A stretch of 64,000 nt of DNA from Chitinophagaceae bacterium (lineage in GTDB: Bacteria; Bacteroidota; Bacteroidia; Chitinophagales; Chitinophagaceae). Below are positions 37,101 to 45,010 of this stretch, piece after piece (the first letter of the stretch is position 1; every line of letters begins with the position of its first letter). The notes under the pieces were generated by a model. It saw nothing but the letters and a program-made list of their open reading frames with translations. It ran no database searches and was not told the DNA's origin. Both the position numbers and the translations under genes were made by a program. The stretch covers positions 1 to 64,000 of the forward strand of contig JAFMJI010000010.1 in the NCBI GenBank assembly GCA_017853575.1, read 5' to 3'.

Positions 37101-37701
37101 CGCCAACTACATCAACGCGACTGATTTCGGTGAATTCTTCAATTTTGTCTTTTAATTGTTCTGCAAACTCTCCTAGTTTAACGGCATCGTAATCTCCACT
37201 CACATTCACTGCCATGATGGGCAATTCTGACAAAGAAATTTCCTGAACAACAGGTTCCTGTGTAAGATCCGTAGGGAGGTCTTTTTTAGCCTTGTCTACC
37301 GCATCACGCATTTTTTGCAGTGCAACATCTGTTTTGACGGAAGTGCTGAATTCAACTATGATGGCAGAGAAGTCTTGTAATGATGTTGACTTGATACTAT
37401 TTATTTTGACACCCGTAATTCCCTTCAATTGTTTTTCGATGGGGCGGGTTACCAAACTCTCAATTTCTTTTGGAGAATTACCAACGTAAACTGTTTGCAC
37501 ATAAATATTGGGTATTACCACGTCTGGAAATTGCTCTTTTGGATAAGACAAAAACAAACCAATTCCCCAAATTGAAATGATCAGCGTAAGCAAGTAAACA
37601 GCTGTCTTGTTTTTAATTGCCCAATTGGTTGGTCCAAATGTTTTTGGATTCTGCAACAATTTAAAAATGGGATTATTGTTTGACAGGTTGTCCATGTTCA
37701 T
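34126..37701 (-). CDS. RND efflux pump inner-membrane subunit
   Basis: A 1191-residue proton-driven transporter of the AcrB type. The N-terminus carries YPKEQFPDVVIPNIYVQTVY, helix 4 has GLGIVVDDAIVVIENTHR with the proton-relay Asp pair, and FGSYSKTMIVLSEIMFSLIG and GIGIVGLSGIVVKNGILVIEF lie in the second half. It exceeds AcrB by about 140 residues. An insertion of about 70 residues between the two halves (around 520-590) has two extra hydrophobic segments, and another sits at the C-terminus. It is the last gene of the TetR-TolC-HlyD-RND operon and probably exports drugs, lipids or metabolites. Confidence 0.92.
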   Translation of the reverse strand: MNMDNLSNNNPIFKLLQNPKTFGPTNWAIKNKTAVYLLTLIISIWGIGLFLSYPKEQFPDVVIPNIYVQTVYVGNSPKEIESLVTRPIEKQLKGITGVKINSIKSTSLQDFSAIIVEFSTSVKTDVALQKMRDAVDKAKKDLPTDLTQEPVVQEISLSELPIMAVNVSGDYDAVKLGEFAEQLKDKIEEFTEISRVDVVGAPEREIQINVDRFKMEAAKIGFSDIEQSIQRENLDISGGLLEVGDQKRALRLSGQFNSALDLNNMVVKNIYGAPFYLKDFASIVDTVKEKESYARLNGKNVVTLSVIKRSGENLINASEKINALVKQMQQDVFPKDLKLNITGDLSIKAAAAFDELVNSIIIGFILVLLILMFFMGVTNSFFVALSVPLSMFLAFIFLPTADFIVGSNVTLNFIVLFALLFGLGIVVDDAIVVIENTHRIFSQGKGKISAVDAAKYAAGEVFVPVLAGTLTTLAPFVPLLFWPGIIGKFMIYLPTMLIFTLTASLIVAYIMNPVFAVDFMVHEEHEEKSKSTLFKKPIFWLFVIMGALFDLSGYAGDQSSFRFIGNLLFFFALLMLLNTYVLTDAIKTFQQKLLPALMDRYEKLLRWTTQGWRPVKMLLGTFALLIFSFIFFGMRKVPVVLFPSGDPNTIYVYMKLPSGTDVKYTDSVTQTLEHKINHVLGIENGKKNPLVESVIANVAVGASDPNSGDRSTRPELGRIQVNFVPFEKREGKSTLPYLDDIRQTIKGIPSAEISVAQESNGPQTKSPINIEVTGENFEDLTSTAIKLRNYLGDKNIPGVEELKIDVDFNNPEIGLSIDRERALMQGISTAQVGVEIRTALFGKEISKLKIGEEEYKITVRNNATQRKSLSELLNMRITYRDFTTGMIKQVPISSVVKSDISNTYGSIKRSEQKRVITIYSNVLTSQGYTPQSVNAEIKKYIDTFNDKPEGVAVAQTGEEEQLRETAGFLSNALFIAVAFILLILILQFGSYSKTMIVLSEIMFSLIGVLLGYGIFRSTFAAVTSGIGIVGLSGIVVKNGILVIEFADELRARGMKTREAVIEAGKTRIVPVLLTALAAILALIPLAVGFNINFVTLFTDLNPHIFFGGDNVAFWKPLSLTIIWGLMFAFFMTLLIVPAMYLIAERLKRPMQQFYQGKWISLLGLLGPLFFIFTGIMYLVRKIQGKPVWNGK

Positions 37702-37724
37702 ATTTTTAGTGATTTCAGTTATGT

Positions 37725-38870
37725 TTATTTTGTTGCCATTGTTAGGAGCTGACCTTCATACAAGCCCTGGAATCCTTTGGTGATAAGCTTTTCATTGGCT
37801 GTTAACCCTGCAGTAACTTCTATCAGTTCATCGTAGAACTCACCAATAGAGATGGTACGCTTTCGAGCAACCATTTTGCCGTTTTCTTCAATCAGGATGA
37901 AAACATATTTACCTTTTTCATCTGTTTGAACTGTTTCAACTGGAACTACGATTGCATTCTTTGCTTGGTGATCAAGCAGTTTTACGATAGCAACTTGATT
38001 TGGCTTGATGTTAGATTTGCTCGGCAATTTACTTTCTGCTACAAAACTTCTGGAAGTGACATTGATGGTTTCAGCAACCACGCTGATCTGAGAATTGAAA
38101 GACTCATTCAGATCGGGGATATTAATCACAACTGTCATTCCCTTCTTCACTTTTGAGATATAATTTTCGGGCACATCAACAATTGCTTTCAGATTACCTG
38201 GATTTACAATTACAATTGTAGCCATTGGATTTCCTACAAAGGTTTCACCCACTTTGATGCCCACTGTTTCAATCACGCCACTTACTTCTGCTGTTACAAG
38301 TGTTGTGCTCAATTGCTCTTTTACCAATCCCAGTTGTTTTTCCAAACTTTCAACATTGTTTTTGGCAGAAAGAAACTGAATTTCAGTTCCGATGCCATCT
38401 TTCCATAGATTCTCTTGACGCGAAAAGATATTCTTTGCAAATGCAAGCTGGCTCTCAACTTGTTTGATGTTTTGTTGAACAATGCCATCTTCGAGTTTCA
38501 TCAACAATTGTCCTTTTTTCACAACATCACCTTGCTTGACAAATATTTGTTTTACCTGTCCACCCATTCCTCTTGGAGTAACATAAGAAACATTTTCAGT
38601 TGAAACTTTTCCTTGCAGTTCAATAAAATGACTAAAGTCTTGTGGTGCAAGTGAAATCACTTCAACCAGTTTCAATTTTTCTGAAACTGCGTTTCCTGAA
38701 ATTTTATTGATTTCCGTTTGCAGGATGTTGATCTTATTATTCAGTTCATCTCTCTGCTTGGTAAGTGATTCCAAAGTTGCTTTCTTTCCTGCCAAATCCT
38801 GGTTGCTTTCTTTTTTTCCACCACAGGAAATAAGGAATGCTATGAATGTAAATGCTAATAACTTTTTCAT
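37725..38870 (-). CDS. RND periplasmic adaptor lipoprotein (HlyD/AcrA type)
   Basis: A 381-residue membrane fusion protein joining the RND pump to the TolC channel. The signal MKKLLAFTFIAFLISC ends in a lipobox. A coiled-coil region (about 24-60) is followed by the lipoyl-like barrel-sandwich split around KQGDVVKKGQLLMKLED and EVSGVIETVGIKVGETFVG. A beta-barrel and membrane-proximal part follow to KFITKGFQGLYEGQ-like closing residues. The stop is 23 bp from the pump gene start, and the gene begins 18 bp after tolC. Confidence 0.9.
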   Translation of the reverse strand: MKKLLAFTFIAFLISCGGKKESNQDLAGKKATLESLTKQRDELNNKINILQTEINKISGNAVSEKLKLVEVISLAPQDFSHFIELQGKVSTENVSYVTPRGMGGQVKQIFVKQGDVVKKGQLLMKLEDGIVQQNIKQVESQLAFAKNIFSRQENLWKDGIGTEIQFLSAKNNVESLEKQLGLVKEQLSTTLVTAEVSGVIETVGIKVGETFVGNPMATIVIVNPGNLKAIVDVPENYISKVKKGMTVVINIPDLNESFNSQISVVAETINVTSRSFVAESKLPSKSNIKPNQVAIVKLLDHQAKNAIVVPVETVQTDEKGKYVFILIEENGKMVARKRTISIGEFYDELIEVTAGLTANEKLITKGFQGLYEGQLLTMATK

Positions 38871-38888
38871 ATTGATGTGTTGTATATT

Positions 38889-40289
38889 TTAAAGTTTGCC
38901 TAAAGCTTTTGTAAATGAAATCTTTGCGTTGACTGCATCAAACAATGCCTGGAAATAATTTGATTGTGCATTTTCAAGTTCTGTTTGGGTTTGGAGCAAT
39001 TCAAAACTTGAACCCAATCCTTGTTCGTATTTCTTCTTGGTTGTATTGTATACTTTTTCTGCCAGTTGAACGTTTCTTTCTTGAACGTCAAGTGAGGAGA
39101 GTGCATTTTTGAATTGAACCGATGCCACTTTTAGTTGCAGGTCTATGGCCCTTTGTAGATTTTGTATAGTATTGTCAACTTTCTCCACATTTAAATTCGC
39201 CTGTTTGATCCGCTGAAGCTTTTGTCCGCCGTCAAAAATGGGAAGATTTAAGCTGAAGCCAAGAACAGATGATTTGAACCACTTTTGGTTGAAGTCAAAA
39301 AAATTGAATTGTTGTCTAAGGGCGTTTCTGTTATAGCTCCAAAAACTGGTAAGGGTAGGAGCGTATGATAATTTTTGCCTCTTTAGGTCTAATCCTTGAA
39401 GATCTCTCACAACATTCAGCAACTGAATTTCTTTTCTGTCGTTGTAATTGAAATTACTCATTTCAAGGAGTCCCTTTTTTACCAAATCTTCTGAAAGTGC
39501 ATCAGCCAAAGCCAAGCTGTCTTTTTGATCTATGGATAAAACAAATTTTAAAGAAGCGTATCCAATTTCCATTAATCTTTCAATTTGACTGGAAGTGGTG
39601 CTAAGATTATTTAGGGTAACCTGTGTTTTGTCAATATCCAATTTTTCTGCAAATCCATTTTGGAAAAGCTTCTCTTGGTCTTGTTTTAATTTTTCTAATC
39701 TTTTGATGCTCTCATCCAAATAGTGTTTCCTTTTTTCTGCGATGAGAATGCTGTAGTATGCCCGCAATACATTGCTTTTTACAGAATCTTCCATCACGCG
39801 AATATTGGCATCGGTAAAATCAACCGCTTTTTTTCTAGCAGAGATGGCTATGAAAAGATCTGGCTGAAAAAGCAATTGCTGAAATTGAAATCCAGCAGAC
39901 GACTGCCAAGGCACACCAAACTGTGCAGGGAAAAACTGTGTTCCGTTGCTGGGTTGTGTGATGGGGTTTCCATTTCCATCCTTTACATTGTTCTTTGTCA
40001 ATACTCCATAAACTGCAGGTGAAATGAAATCTGGTATCAAGGTCACCGGAATGCTGAAAAAATGTTGCATCTGCACACTGCCACTTACTTGCGGTGTTGC
40101 CTGTGCAATGTATTCCTTGTTTTTGGCAAGTTGAATTTCCTTGTCAAGCCTGAGGTTTTTCAGGTCTGTCGCATTTTTCAGCGCCATGCATACTGCTTCG
40201 TCTGCCGTCAACTTGAATGTATGCTGCGACTGTGCCAGTGCAGCATACATTTGAAGTAAGATCGCAAACATTAAACTCACACGTGTCAT
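38889..40289 (-). CDS. TolC-family outer-membrane efflux channel
   Basis: A 466-residue outer-membrane protein with signal peptide MTRVSLMFAILLQMYAALAQ. Two repeated outer-membrane efflux halves are visible: LTADEAVCMALKNATDLKNL opening the first, and LGFSLNLPIFDGGQKLQRI in the second, with long coiled-coil helices between them. TolC trimers form the exit duct of the RND pump. It starts 3 bp after the TetR stop, which shows that regulator and pump are one operon. Confidence 0.92.
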   Translation of the reverse strand: MTRVSLMFAILLQMYAALAQSQHTFKLTADEAVCMALKNATDLKNLRLDKEIQLAKNKEYIAQATPQVSGSVQMQHFFSIPVTLIPDFISPAVYGVLTKNNVKDGNGNPITQPSNGTQFFPAQFGVPWQSSAGFQFQQLLFQPDLFIAISARKKAVDFTDANIRVMEDSVKSNVLRAYYSILIAEKRKHYLDESIKRLEKLKQDQEKLFQNGFAEKLDIDKTQVTLNNLSTTSSQIERLMEIGYASLKFVLSIDQKDSLALADALSEDLVKKGLLEMSNFNYNDRKEIQLLNVVRDLQGLDLKRQKLSYAPTLTSFWSYNRNALRQQFNFFDFNQKWFKSSVLGFSLNLPIFDGGQKLQRIKQANLNVEKVDNTIQNLQRAIDLQLKVASVQFKNALSSLDVQERNVQLAEKVYNTTKKKYEQGLGSSFELLQTQTELENAQSNYFQALFDAVNAKISFTKALGKL

Positions 40290-40292
40290 TTG

Positions 40293-40922
40293 TTATTGAT
40301 TTATATTGTTATTTTCTCTTCTTTTTTGTTTATATGATTCAATCAAATTGAATCCTTTCTCTGTTGCAAGTCCGTATAAAAAGTTCTCAATGATCACCAA
40401 GGAAACTTCAGTTACATTGTATTTGTCTGATGGGAAGGCGTCCATGTTGAACCCAATCATCAATGTTTCCAACCTGAACTTTGCTAGGATTTCTACATTG
40501 ATATCATTTCGATACAATCCTTCTTCAACACCTTTTCTTAGGTTGTTGGAAATGATGTTCAGCAGGAAGCCATTTTTGTAAGCAGCAAATTTTTGAAAAG
40601 ACCCGAAATGGTATTTGTGGAGATCAAACAATACCATGGGATTCATATTTCTTGAATGCTTGACCATCATGTCCATTGTATTGAAAATTTCCTCAATGGC
40701 GTTAGAGGCTGACTCAACTGTGTGAACAGTTTCAGCCTGCATGTTCTTGATCTGTTCCTGTAAAACCAGATCAACCAACTGGTCTTTGTCTTCAAAATGT
40801 TGGTAAACTGTCTTTTTGGAAATTCCCAATTGTGTGGCAATCTCATCCATCGAAACCGACCTGATACCAAGTCTTAGAAAAAGATTGGTAGCTTCCTGAA
40901 TGATCCTCTCTTTGGTTTCCAT
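40293..40922 (-). CDS. TetR-family regulator of the efflux operon
   Basis: A 209-residue repressor. The ATG at 40922 starts METKERIIQEATNLFLRLGI; a TTG five codons upstream lies in the -7 box and is rejected. The helix-turn-helix is MDEIATQLGISKKTVYQHFEDKDQLV (about 22-47), and the C-terminal part is the ligand-binding helical domain. It is first in the efflux operon and probably controls it by binding the palindrome at 40950-40963, releasing it when an exported compound binds (inference from family). Confidence 0.92.
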   Translation of the reverse strand: METKERIIQEATNLFLRLGIRSVSMDEIATQLGISKKTVYQHFEDKDQLVDLVLQEQIKNMQAETVHTVESASNAIEEIFNTMDMMVKHSRNMNPMVLFDLHKYHFGSFQKFAAYKNGFLLNIISNNLRKGVEEGLYRNDINVEILAKFRLETLMIGFNMDAFPSDKYNVTEVSLVIIENFLYGLATEKGFNLIESYKQKRRENNNINQ

Positions 40923-40934
40923 AATTTGAGGGCG

Positions 40935-40942
40935 CAAAACTA
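40935..40942 (-). promoter_or_regulatory. -7 box of the efflux operon
   Basis: The minus strand reads TAGTTTTG, an exact TAnnTTTG match 12 nt before the TetR ATG. The palindrome at 40950-40963 occupies the spacer between this box and where the -33 element would be. Confidence 0.5.
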
Positions 40943-40944
40943 AG

Positions 40945-40970
40945 GAAACTTTTAACGTTAAAATAGTTTC
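40945..40970. promoter_or_regulatory. candidate TetR operator
   Basis: A perfect 14-bp palindrome (TTTTAACGTTAAAA, 40950-40963) is flanked by GAAAC on the left and GTTTC on the right, offset by two bases. It sits 8 bp upstream of the -7 box of the TetR-pump operon, where a bound repressor would block RNA polymerase. No experiment backs it. Confidence 0.55.
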
Positions 40971-41096
40971 TTTGTTAATATTTTGTAAACTTACACTTGA
41001 TTTGATTTTTTAATATTTGATTCATTTTTGTCCATTTTTAGTGATTTTTCACTCAAAATAGGGTGATTTTGACCCAGAAATGGCCTTTTTTAAGTG

Positions 41097-41104
41097 TATA
41101 TTTG
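41097..41104 (+). promoter_or_regulatory. -7 box for the DUF502 gene
   Basis: TATATTTG, an exact TAnnTTTG match 15 nt before the ATG at 41120. It lies within the longer reading from 41063 and supports the later start. Confidence 0.5.
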
Positions 41105-41119
41105 TTGAAACCGAACCAG

Positions 41120-41749
41120 ATGAAATCTTTTAATCCAGGCAGACTGATCTACTATTTTTTCCAGGGATTGATCATTCTTGCCCCTATTGTTATCACAGCC
41201 TGGGCGGTTGTTTCTCTTTTCAATTTTGTGGATGGGATATTGCCCAACCTGCTGCGAACCCTTTTTCCGGAAATGGTGAAGTTGGATTTACAAGGAAATC
41301 CTGAAAAAATACCTGGACTCGGATTCTTAACAGTGGTGGTAATTGTATTGTTTGTAGGATATATTTCTTCCTTGTTTTTTGTTTCGCGGCTGGTCAATTT
41401 GTTTGATACCATTCTTGAGAAAACACCGGGAATTAAATTGATCTATACTACTGTAAAAGATTTTTTGGAGGCTTTCGCAGGAAATAAAAGAAAATTTGAC
41501 AAACCAGTTTTGGTGGCAGTGGATGATAAAGATGTATGGAGACTTGGATTTATTACTCAAACCGATCTTTCACAATTTGGTCTGACCGATTATTATTGTG
41601 TTTATGTTCCGCATTCCTATGCATTTTCAGGAATTACTTATATGGTTCAAAAGGATCGGATCAAGGTATTGAATGATGTGAAATCCGCTGATGCAATGAA
41701 ATTTATCGTTTCGGGCGGTGTAACAGATCTTGCTGAAACGGAGGCATAA
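41120..41749 (+). CDS. DUF502 family membrane protein
   Basis: A 209-residue protein starting MKSFNPGRLIYYFFQGLIIL. Two N-terminal membrane helices (about 13-35 and 64-85) are followed by a soluble domain with LEKTPGIKLIYTTVKDFLEA and YCVYVPHSYAFSGITYMVQK. These are hallmarks of DUF502, a family of unknown function related to plant LCV/COV membrane proteins. The S1/P1-type enzyme gene starts 28 bp downstream and is probably co-transcribed. Confidence 0.88.
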   Translation: MKSFNPGRLIYYFFQGLIILAPIVITAWAVVSLFNFVDGILPNLLRTLFPEMVKLDLQGNPEKIPGLGFLTVVVIVLFVGYISSLFFVSRLVNLFDTILEKTPGIKLIYTTVKDFLEAFAGNKRKFDKPVLVAVDDKDVWRLGFITQTDLSQFGLTDYYCVYVPHSYAFSGITYMVQKDRIKVLNDVKSADAMKFIVSGGVTDLAETEA

Positions 41750-41777
41750 GATAGTTGTTTAAAATGTGAGGGAGATA

Positions 41778-42662
41778 ATGAGGGGAATGGTTTTCGTCCT
41801 GTTATTGGTTGTTGTTCCAACTGGTTCATATAGTTGGGGATTTTTCGGACATCGTTTCATCAATTTTCATGCGGTATTCTTATTGCCACAAGAGATGATT
41901 GCTTTTTATAAAGGCAATATCAATTATCTCTCTGAGCACGCAGTCGATGCAGATAAAAGAAGATATATTCTACCACAGGAAGCACCCCGACATTATATCG
42001 ATTTAGATCATTACATTGAAGATGGTCAACTGCGTTTGCCCAAAAATTGGAATCAAGCTATAGAATTTTTTTCTGAAGATTCACTGCAAGCGCATGGGAT
42101 CGTTCCATGGTGGATTCAAATCATGAAATTTAAATTGACCAAAGCGTTTGCAGAAAAGGACAAAGATGAAATTTTAAAAATTTCAGCAGACATCGGTCAT
42201 TATATTGGAGATGCACATGTTCCATTGCATGCCAGCAGCAATCACAATGGACAGCTTACGAATCAACTTGGCATCCACGGTTTTTGGGAGAGCCGCCTGC
42301 CAGAACTTTTTGCCCCAACCCAATATGACATGTTAATGGACAAAGCCTCTTATTTAACTGATCCACTTGAATTTATTTGGGGAAGAATTTATCAAAGTGC
42401 TTCGGCAGCAGATTCTGTATTGGTCATTGAAAAAAAATTGTCGACATCCATGGAAGGAAAAAATATTTTTTCCTACGAAAAGCGCAATGGAAAATATGAA
42501 AGGGTTTATTCTACCATTTACTCAACTAAATATCATCAAGCTTTGCGCGGTATGGTTGAACGACGTATGCGAAATGCAACCTTTGCTGTAGCCAGTTTCT
42601 GGTATACTGCCTGGGTGGATGCAGGACAGCCCAATCTTTCTGAATTCTCCCATTCAAAATAA
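41778..42662 (+). CDS. exported S1/P1 nuclease / zinc phospholipase C-like enzyme
   Basis: A 294-residue exported protein; the ATG at 41778 (after a GGAGAT stretch) starts MRGMVFVLLLVVVPTGSYS. Cleavage before Trp would leave WGFFGHRFI at the mature N-terminus, as in S1/P1 nucleases and zinc phospholipase C, where the N-terminal Trp binds zinc. Further likely zinc ligands are in RHYIDLDHY and DIGHYIGDAHVPLHA, and GIHGFWESRLPELF closes the site. Whether it cuts nucleic acids or phospholipids cannot be told. It follows the DUF502 gene. Confidence 0.78.
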   Translation: MRGMVFVLLLVVVPTGSYSWGFFGHRFINFHAVFLLPQEMIAFYKGNINYLSEHAVDADKRRYILPQEAPRHYIDLDHYIEDGQLRLPKNWNQAIEFFSEDSLQAHGIVPWWIQIMKFKLTKAFAEKDKDEILKISADIGHYIGDAHVPLHASSNHNGQLTNQLGIHGFWESRLPELFAPTQYDMLMDKASYLTDPLEFIWGRIYQSASAADSVLVIEKKLSTSMEGKNIFSYEKRNGKYERVYSTIYSTKYHQALRGMVERRMRNATFAVASFWYTAWVDAGQPNLSEFSHSK

Positions 42663-42706
42663 GTATCTTCGCAGCAGGTTTCAACGTACATTCGGCACGC
42701 AATTTT

Positions 42707-43774
42707 ATGGTACATAATTTCAATGCTGGTCCCAGCATACTTCCACATACAGTTTTTGAAGAGGCCAGTCAGGCTATCCTCAATTTCAACAATACAGGTT
42801 TATCCATTTTGGAAATCGGTCACCGCACTTCACTCTTTGAAGAAGTGTTGAATGAGGCAGTTTCTTTGGTGAAAGAATTGATGAAATTGGATGAAAACAA
42901 AGAGGTGATCTTTCTTCATGGCGGAGCATCAACACAATTCTTCCAATTACCGATGAATTACCTCTCAAAAGATAAAAAAGCAGCATACATGGATGCAGGG
43001 GTTTGGGGAACCAAGGCCATTAAAGAAGCGAAACGCTTCGGACAAGTAGATGTGGTAGCAAGTTCAAAAGACAGAAACTATACATACATCCCAAAAGATT
43101 ATGCTGTTCCACATGAGGCGGTTTACTTTCATTATACAACCAACAATACGATTGAAGGAACGCAGATGCATTCCATTCCAAATCTTTCCATGCCATTGGT
43201 GGCAGATATGAGCAGTGATATATTGAGCCGTGAAATGGATTTTAACAGATTTGCATTCATATATGCTGGTGCGCAAAAAAATATTGGAGCTGCTGGTGTG
43301 AATTTGGTTGTCATTGATAAAAAGTTTTTAGAAAAATCTTCCAGCACCGTTCCATCCATGATGGATTACAAGCAACATGTTTCCAATGGATCCATGTTGA
43401 ATACTCCACCAGTATTTGCCATATATGTATGTCTGTTAACACTGAGGTGGTTGAAAAAAATGGGAGGAGTTGCAGCAATCGAAAAAATCAATCAGCAAAA
43501 AGCTGGTTTATTATATGATACATTGGAAAATATCCCACTCTTTCATTTGCCTGTAGCAAAAGAAGACAGGAGTTTGATGAATGCAGTGTTTACGATGAAC
43601 AATGAAGAATTGGAGAAGAAATTTCTTGCTCTTTGTAAAGCGGAAGGCATGGTTGGTATAAAAGGTCATCGCAGTGTTGGTGGTTTTCGTGTATCGATGT
43701 ACAATGCCCTTTCACTCAGCAGTGTGGAAGCACTTGTCGCATTGATAAAAGATTTTGGTAATAAATACGCTTAG
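42707..43774 (+). CDS. serC: phosphoserine aminotransferase
   Basis: A 355-residue PLP enzyme of serine synthesis that converts 3-phosphohydroxypyruvate to phosphoserine. Landmarks: NFNAGPSILPHTVFEEA, EIGHRTSLFEE, the PLP-binding Lys in YAGAQKNIGAAGVNLVVI, and FRVSMYNALSLSSVEAL at the C-terminus. Length fits. A degenerate -7 box, TATCTTCG, lies at 42664-42671. The DUF1015 gene follows 9 bp downstream, a neighbour often seen with serine genes in this phylum (recollection). serA is not adjacent. Confidence 0.94.
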   Translation: MVHNFNAGPSILPHTVFEEASQAILNFNNTGLSILEIGHRTSLFEEVLNEAVSLVKELMKLDENKEVIFLHGGASTQFFQLPMNYLSKDKKAAYMDAGVWGTKAIKEAKRFGQVDVVASSKDRNYTYIPKDYAVPHEAVYFHYTTNNTIEGTQMHSIPNLSMPLVADMSSDILSREMDFNRFAFIYAGAQKNIGAAGVNLVVIDKKFLEKSSSTVPSMMDYKQHVSNGSMLNTPPVFAIYVCLLTLRWLKKMGGVAAIEKINQQKAGLLYDTLENIPLFHLPVAKEDRSLMNAVFTMNNEELEKKFLALCKAEGMVGIKGHRSVGGFRVSMYNALSLSSVEALVALIKDFGNKYA

Positions 43775-43783
43775 TAATTAAAT

Positions 43784-45010
43784 ATGGCTATCATTTTTCC
43801 TTTCAAAGCAGTAAGACCGCAGGTGCAGTTTGCAAAAGATGTTGCTTCACCTCCTTACGATGTGTTATCAAGCGATGAAGCACGGTCCTTGGGGCAAAAA
43901 AATCCTCATTCTTTTCTGCATGTTACCAAGTCGGAAATCGATATGCCAACCGACTTGAGCATATACGATACTTCTGTATATGAAAAAGCCAAGTCGAACT
44001 TGGCATCTATGTTGTCTGATGGAACTTTACTCAAGGAAGAAAAAGATTGCTACTATATATATGAGTTGGTTATGAATGGAAGAAGTCAAACCGGACTCGT
44101 TTGTTGTTCTTCCGTGGATGATTATGAACAAGATGTAATCAAAAAGCATGAATTTACCCGTCCTGAAAAAGAACAGGACCGTATCAACCATATCAGCATC
44201 ACTGGCGCACAAACCGGTAATGTTTTTCTGGCATACCGCAATCATGCAGCAATGGATTCACTTGTTGCAAACTGGAAACAATCCCATCAACCTGCTTATG
44301 ATTTTAAAGCAGATGATGAAATTTCACATCGCATTTGGGTTGTCAATGATGATGCGATCATTCATCAGATTACTGAACTGTTTCAAAGAGATATTCCCTG
44401 CACATATATTGCTGATGGTCACCATCGTGCAGCCAGTGCAGCTAAAGTGCGCAAGGCGCTTGGGAACAATGCAGGTCCAGAGGCAAACAAATTTTTAACA
44501 ACACTCTTTCCTGCAAACGAATTGAAGATTCTTCCTTACAACAGAGTAGTAAAGGATCTCAACGACATGACAGATGAAGATTTTCTAAGTGCATTGCAAG
44601 ATGATTTTACTGTTTCACATTATGATATTCCCGTAGAGCCGGCATCACTGCATGAATTTGGCATGTACTTGAGTGGGAAATGGTATCATTTAACAGCAAT
44701 GGAAGGTACTTATGAAGATGATCCAATTGGCGTCTTGGATGTGACCATTTTTTCCAACAATATTTTGGAAAAGCATTTAGACATCAAAGACCAACGAACA
44801 GATAAACGGATAGATTTTGTTGGTGGAATCAGGGGTTTAAAAGAATTGGAGAAAAGAGTAGACAGCGGTGAAATGAGGGTTGCATTCAGTTTCTTACCTG
44901 TAAGCATTGAGCAATTGTTTGATATTGCTGACAGCGGAAATGTGATGCCACCCAAAAGCACCTGGTTTGAACCCAAATTAAGAGACGGTCTTCTAACACA
45001 TTTAATTTAA
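43784..45010 (+). CDS. DUF1015 family protein
   Basis: A 408-residue cytoplasmic protein of the DUF1015 family, whose function is unknown; links to serine metabolism or nucleotide-dependent chemistry have been suggested by context. Landmarks: KDVASPPYDVLSSDEA near the N-terminus, FTRPEKEQDRINH, YIADGHHRAASAAKVRK near residue 208, and LPYNRVVKDL. It is the second gene of the serC unit. Its TAA shares a TTAA with the stop of the convergent acyl-CoA ligase gene. Confidence 0.88.
   Translation: MAIIFPFKAVRPQVQFAKDVASPPYDVLSSDEARSLGQKNPHSFLHVTKSEIDMPTDLSIYDTSVYEKAKSNLASMLSDGTLLKEEKDCYYIYELVMNGRSQTGLVCCSSVDDYEQDVIKKHEFTRPEKEQDRINHISITGAQTGNVFLAYRNHAAMDSLVANWKQSHQPAYDFKADDEISHRIWVVNDDAIIHQITELFQRDIPCTYIADGHHRAASAAKVRKALGNNAGPEANKFLTTLFPANELKILPYNRVVKDLNDMTDEDFLSALQDDFTVSHYDIPVEPASLHEFGMYLSGKWYHLTAMEGTYEDDPIGVLDVTIFSNNILEKHLDIKDQRTDKRIDFVGGIRGLKELEKRVDSGEMRVAFSFLPVSIEQLFDIADSGNVMPPKSTWFEPKLRDGLLTHLI

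Noticed and set aside
41038-41055. Hairpin AGTGA-TTTT-TCACT upstream of the DUF502 gene
   Set aside because: The stem is only 5 bp and lies in AT-rich DNA; no T-run follows, so chance is likely.
41063-41119. Upstream start for the DUF502 gene
   Set aside because: The exact -7 box at 41097-41104 lies inside this stretch, so it cannot be translated from a normal message.
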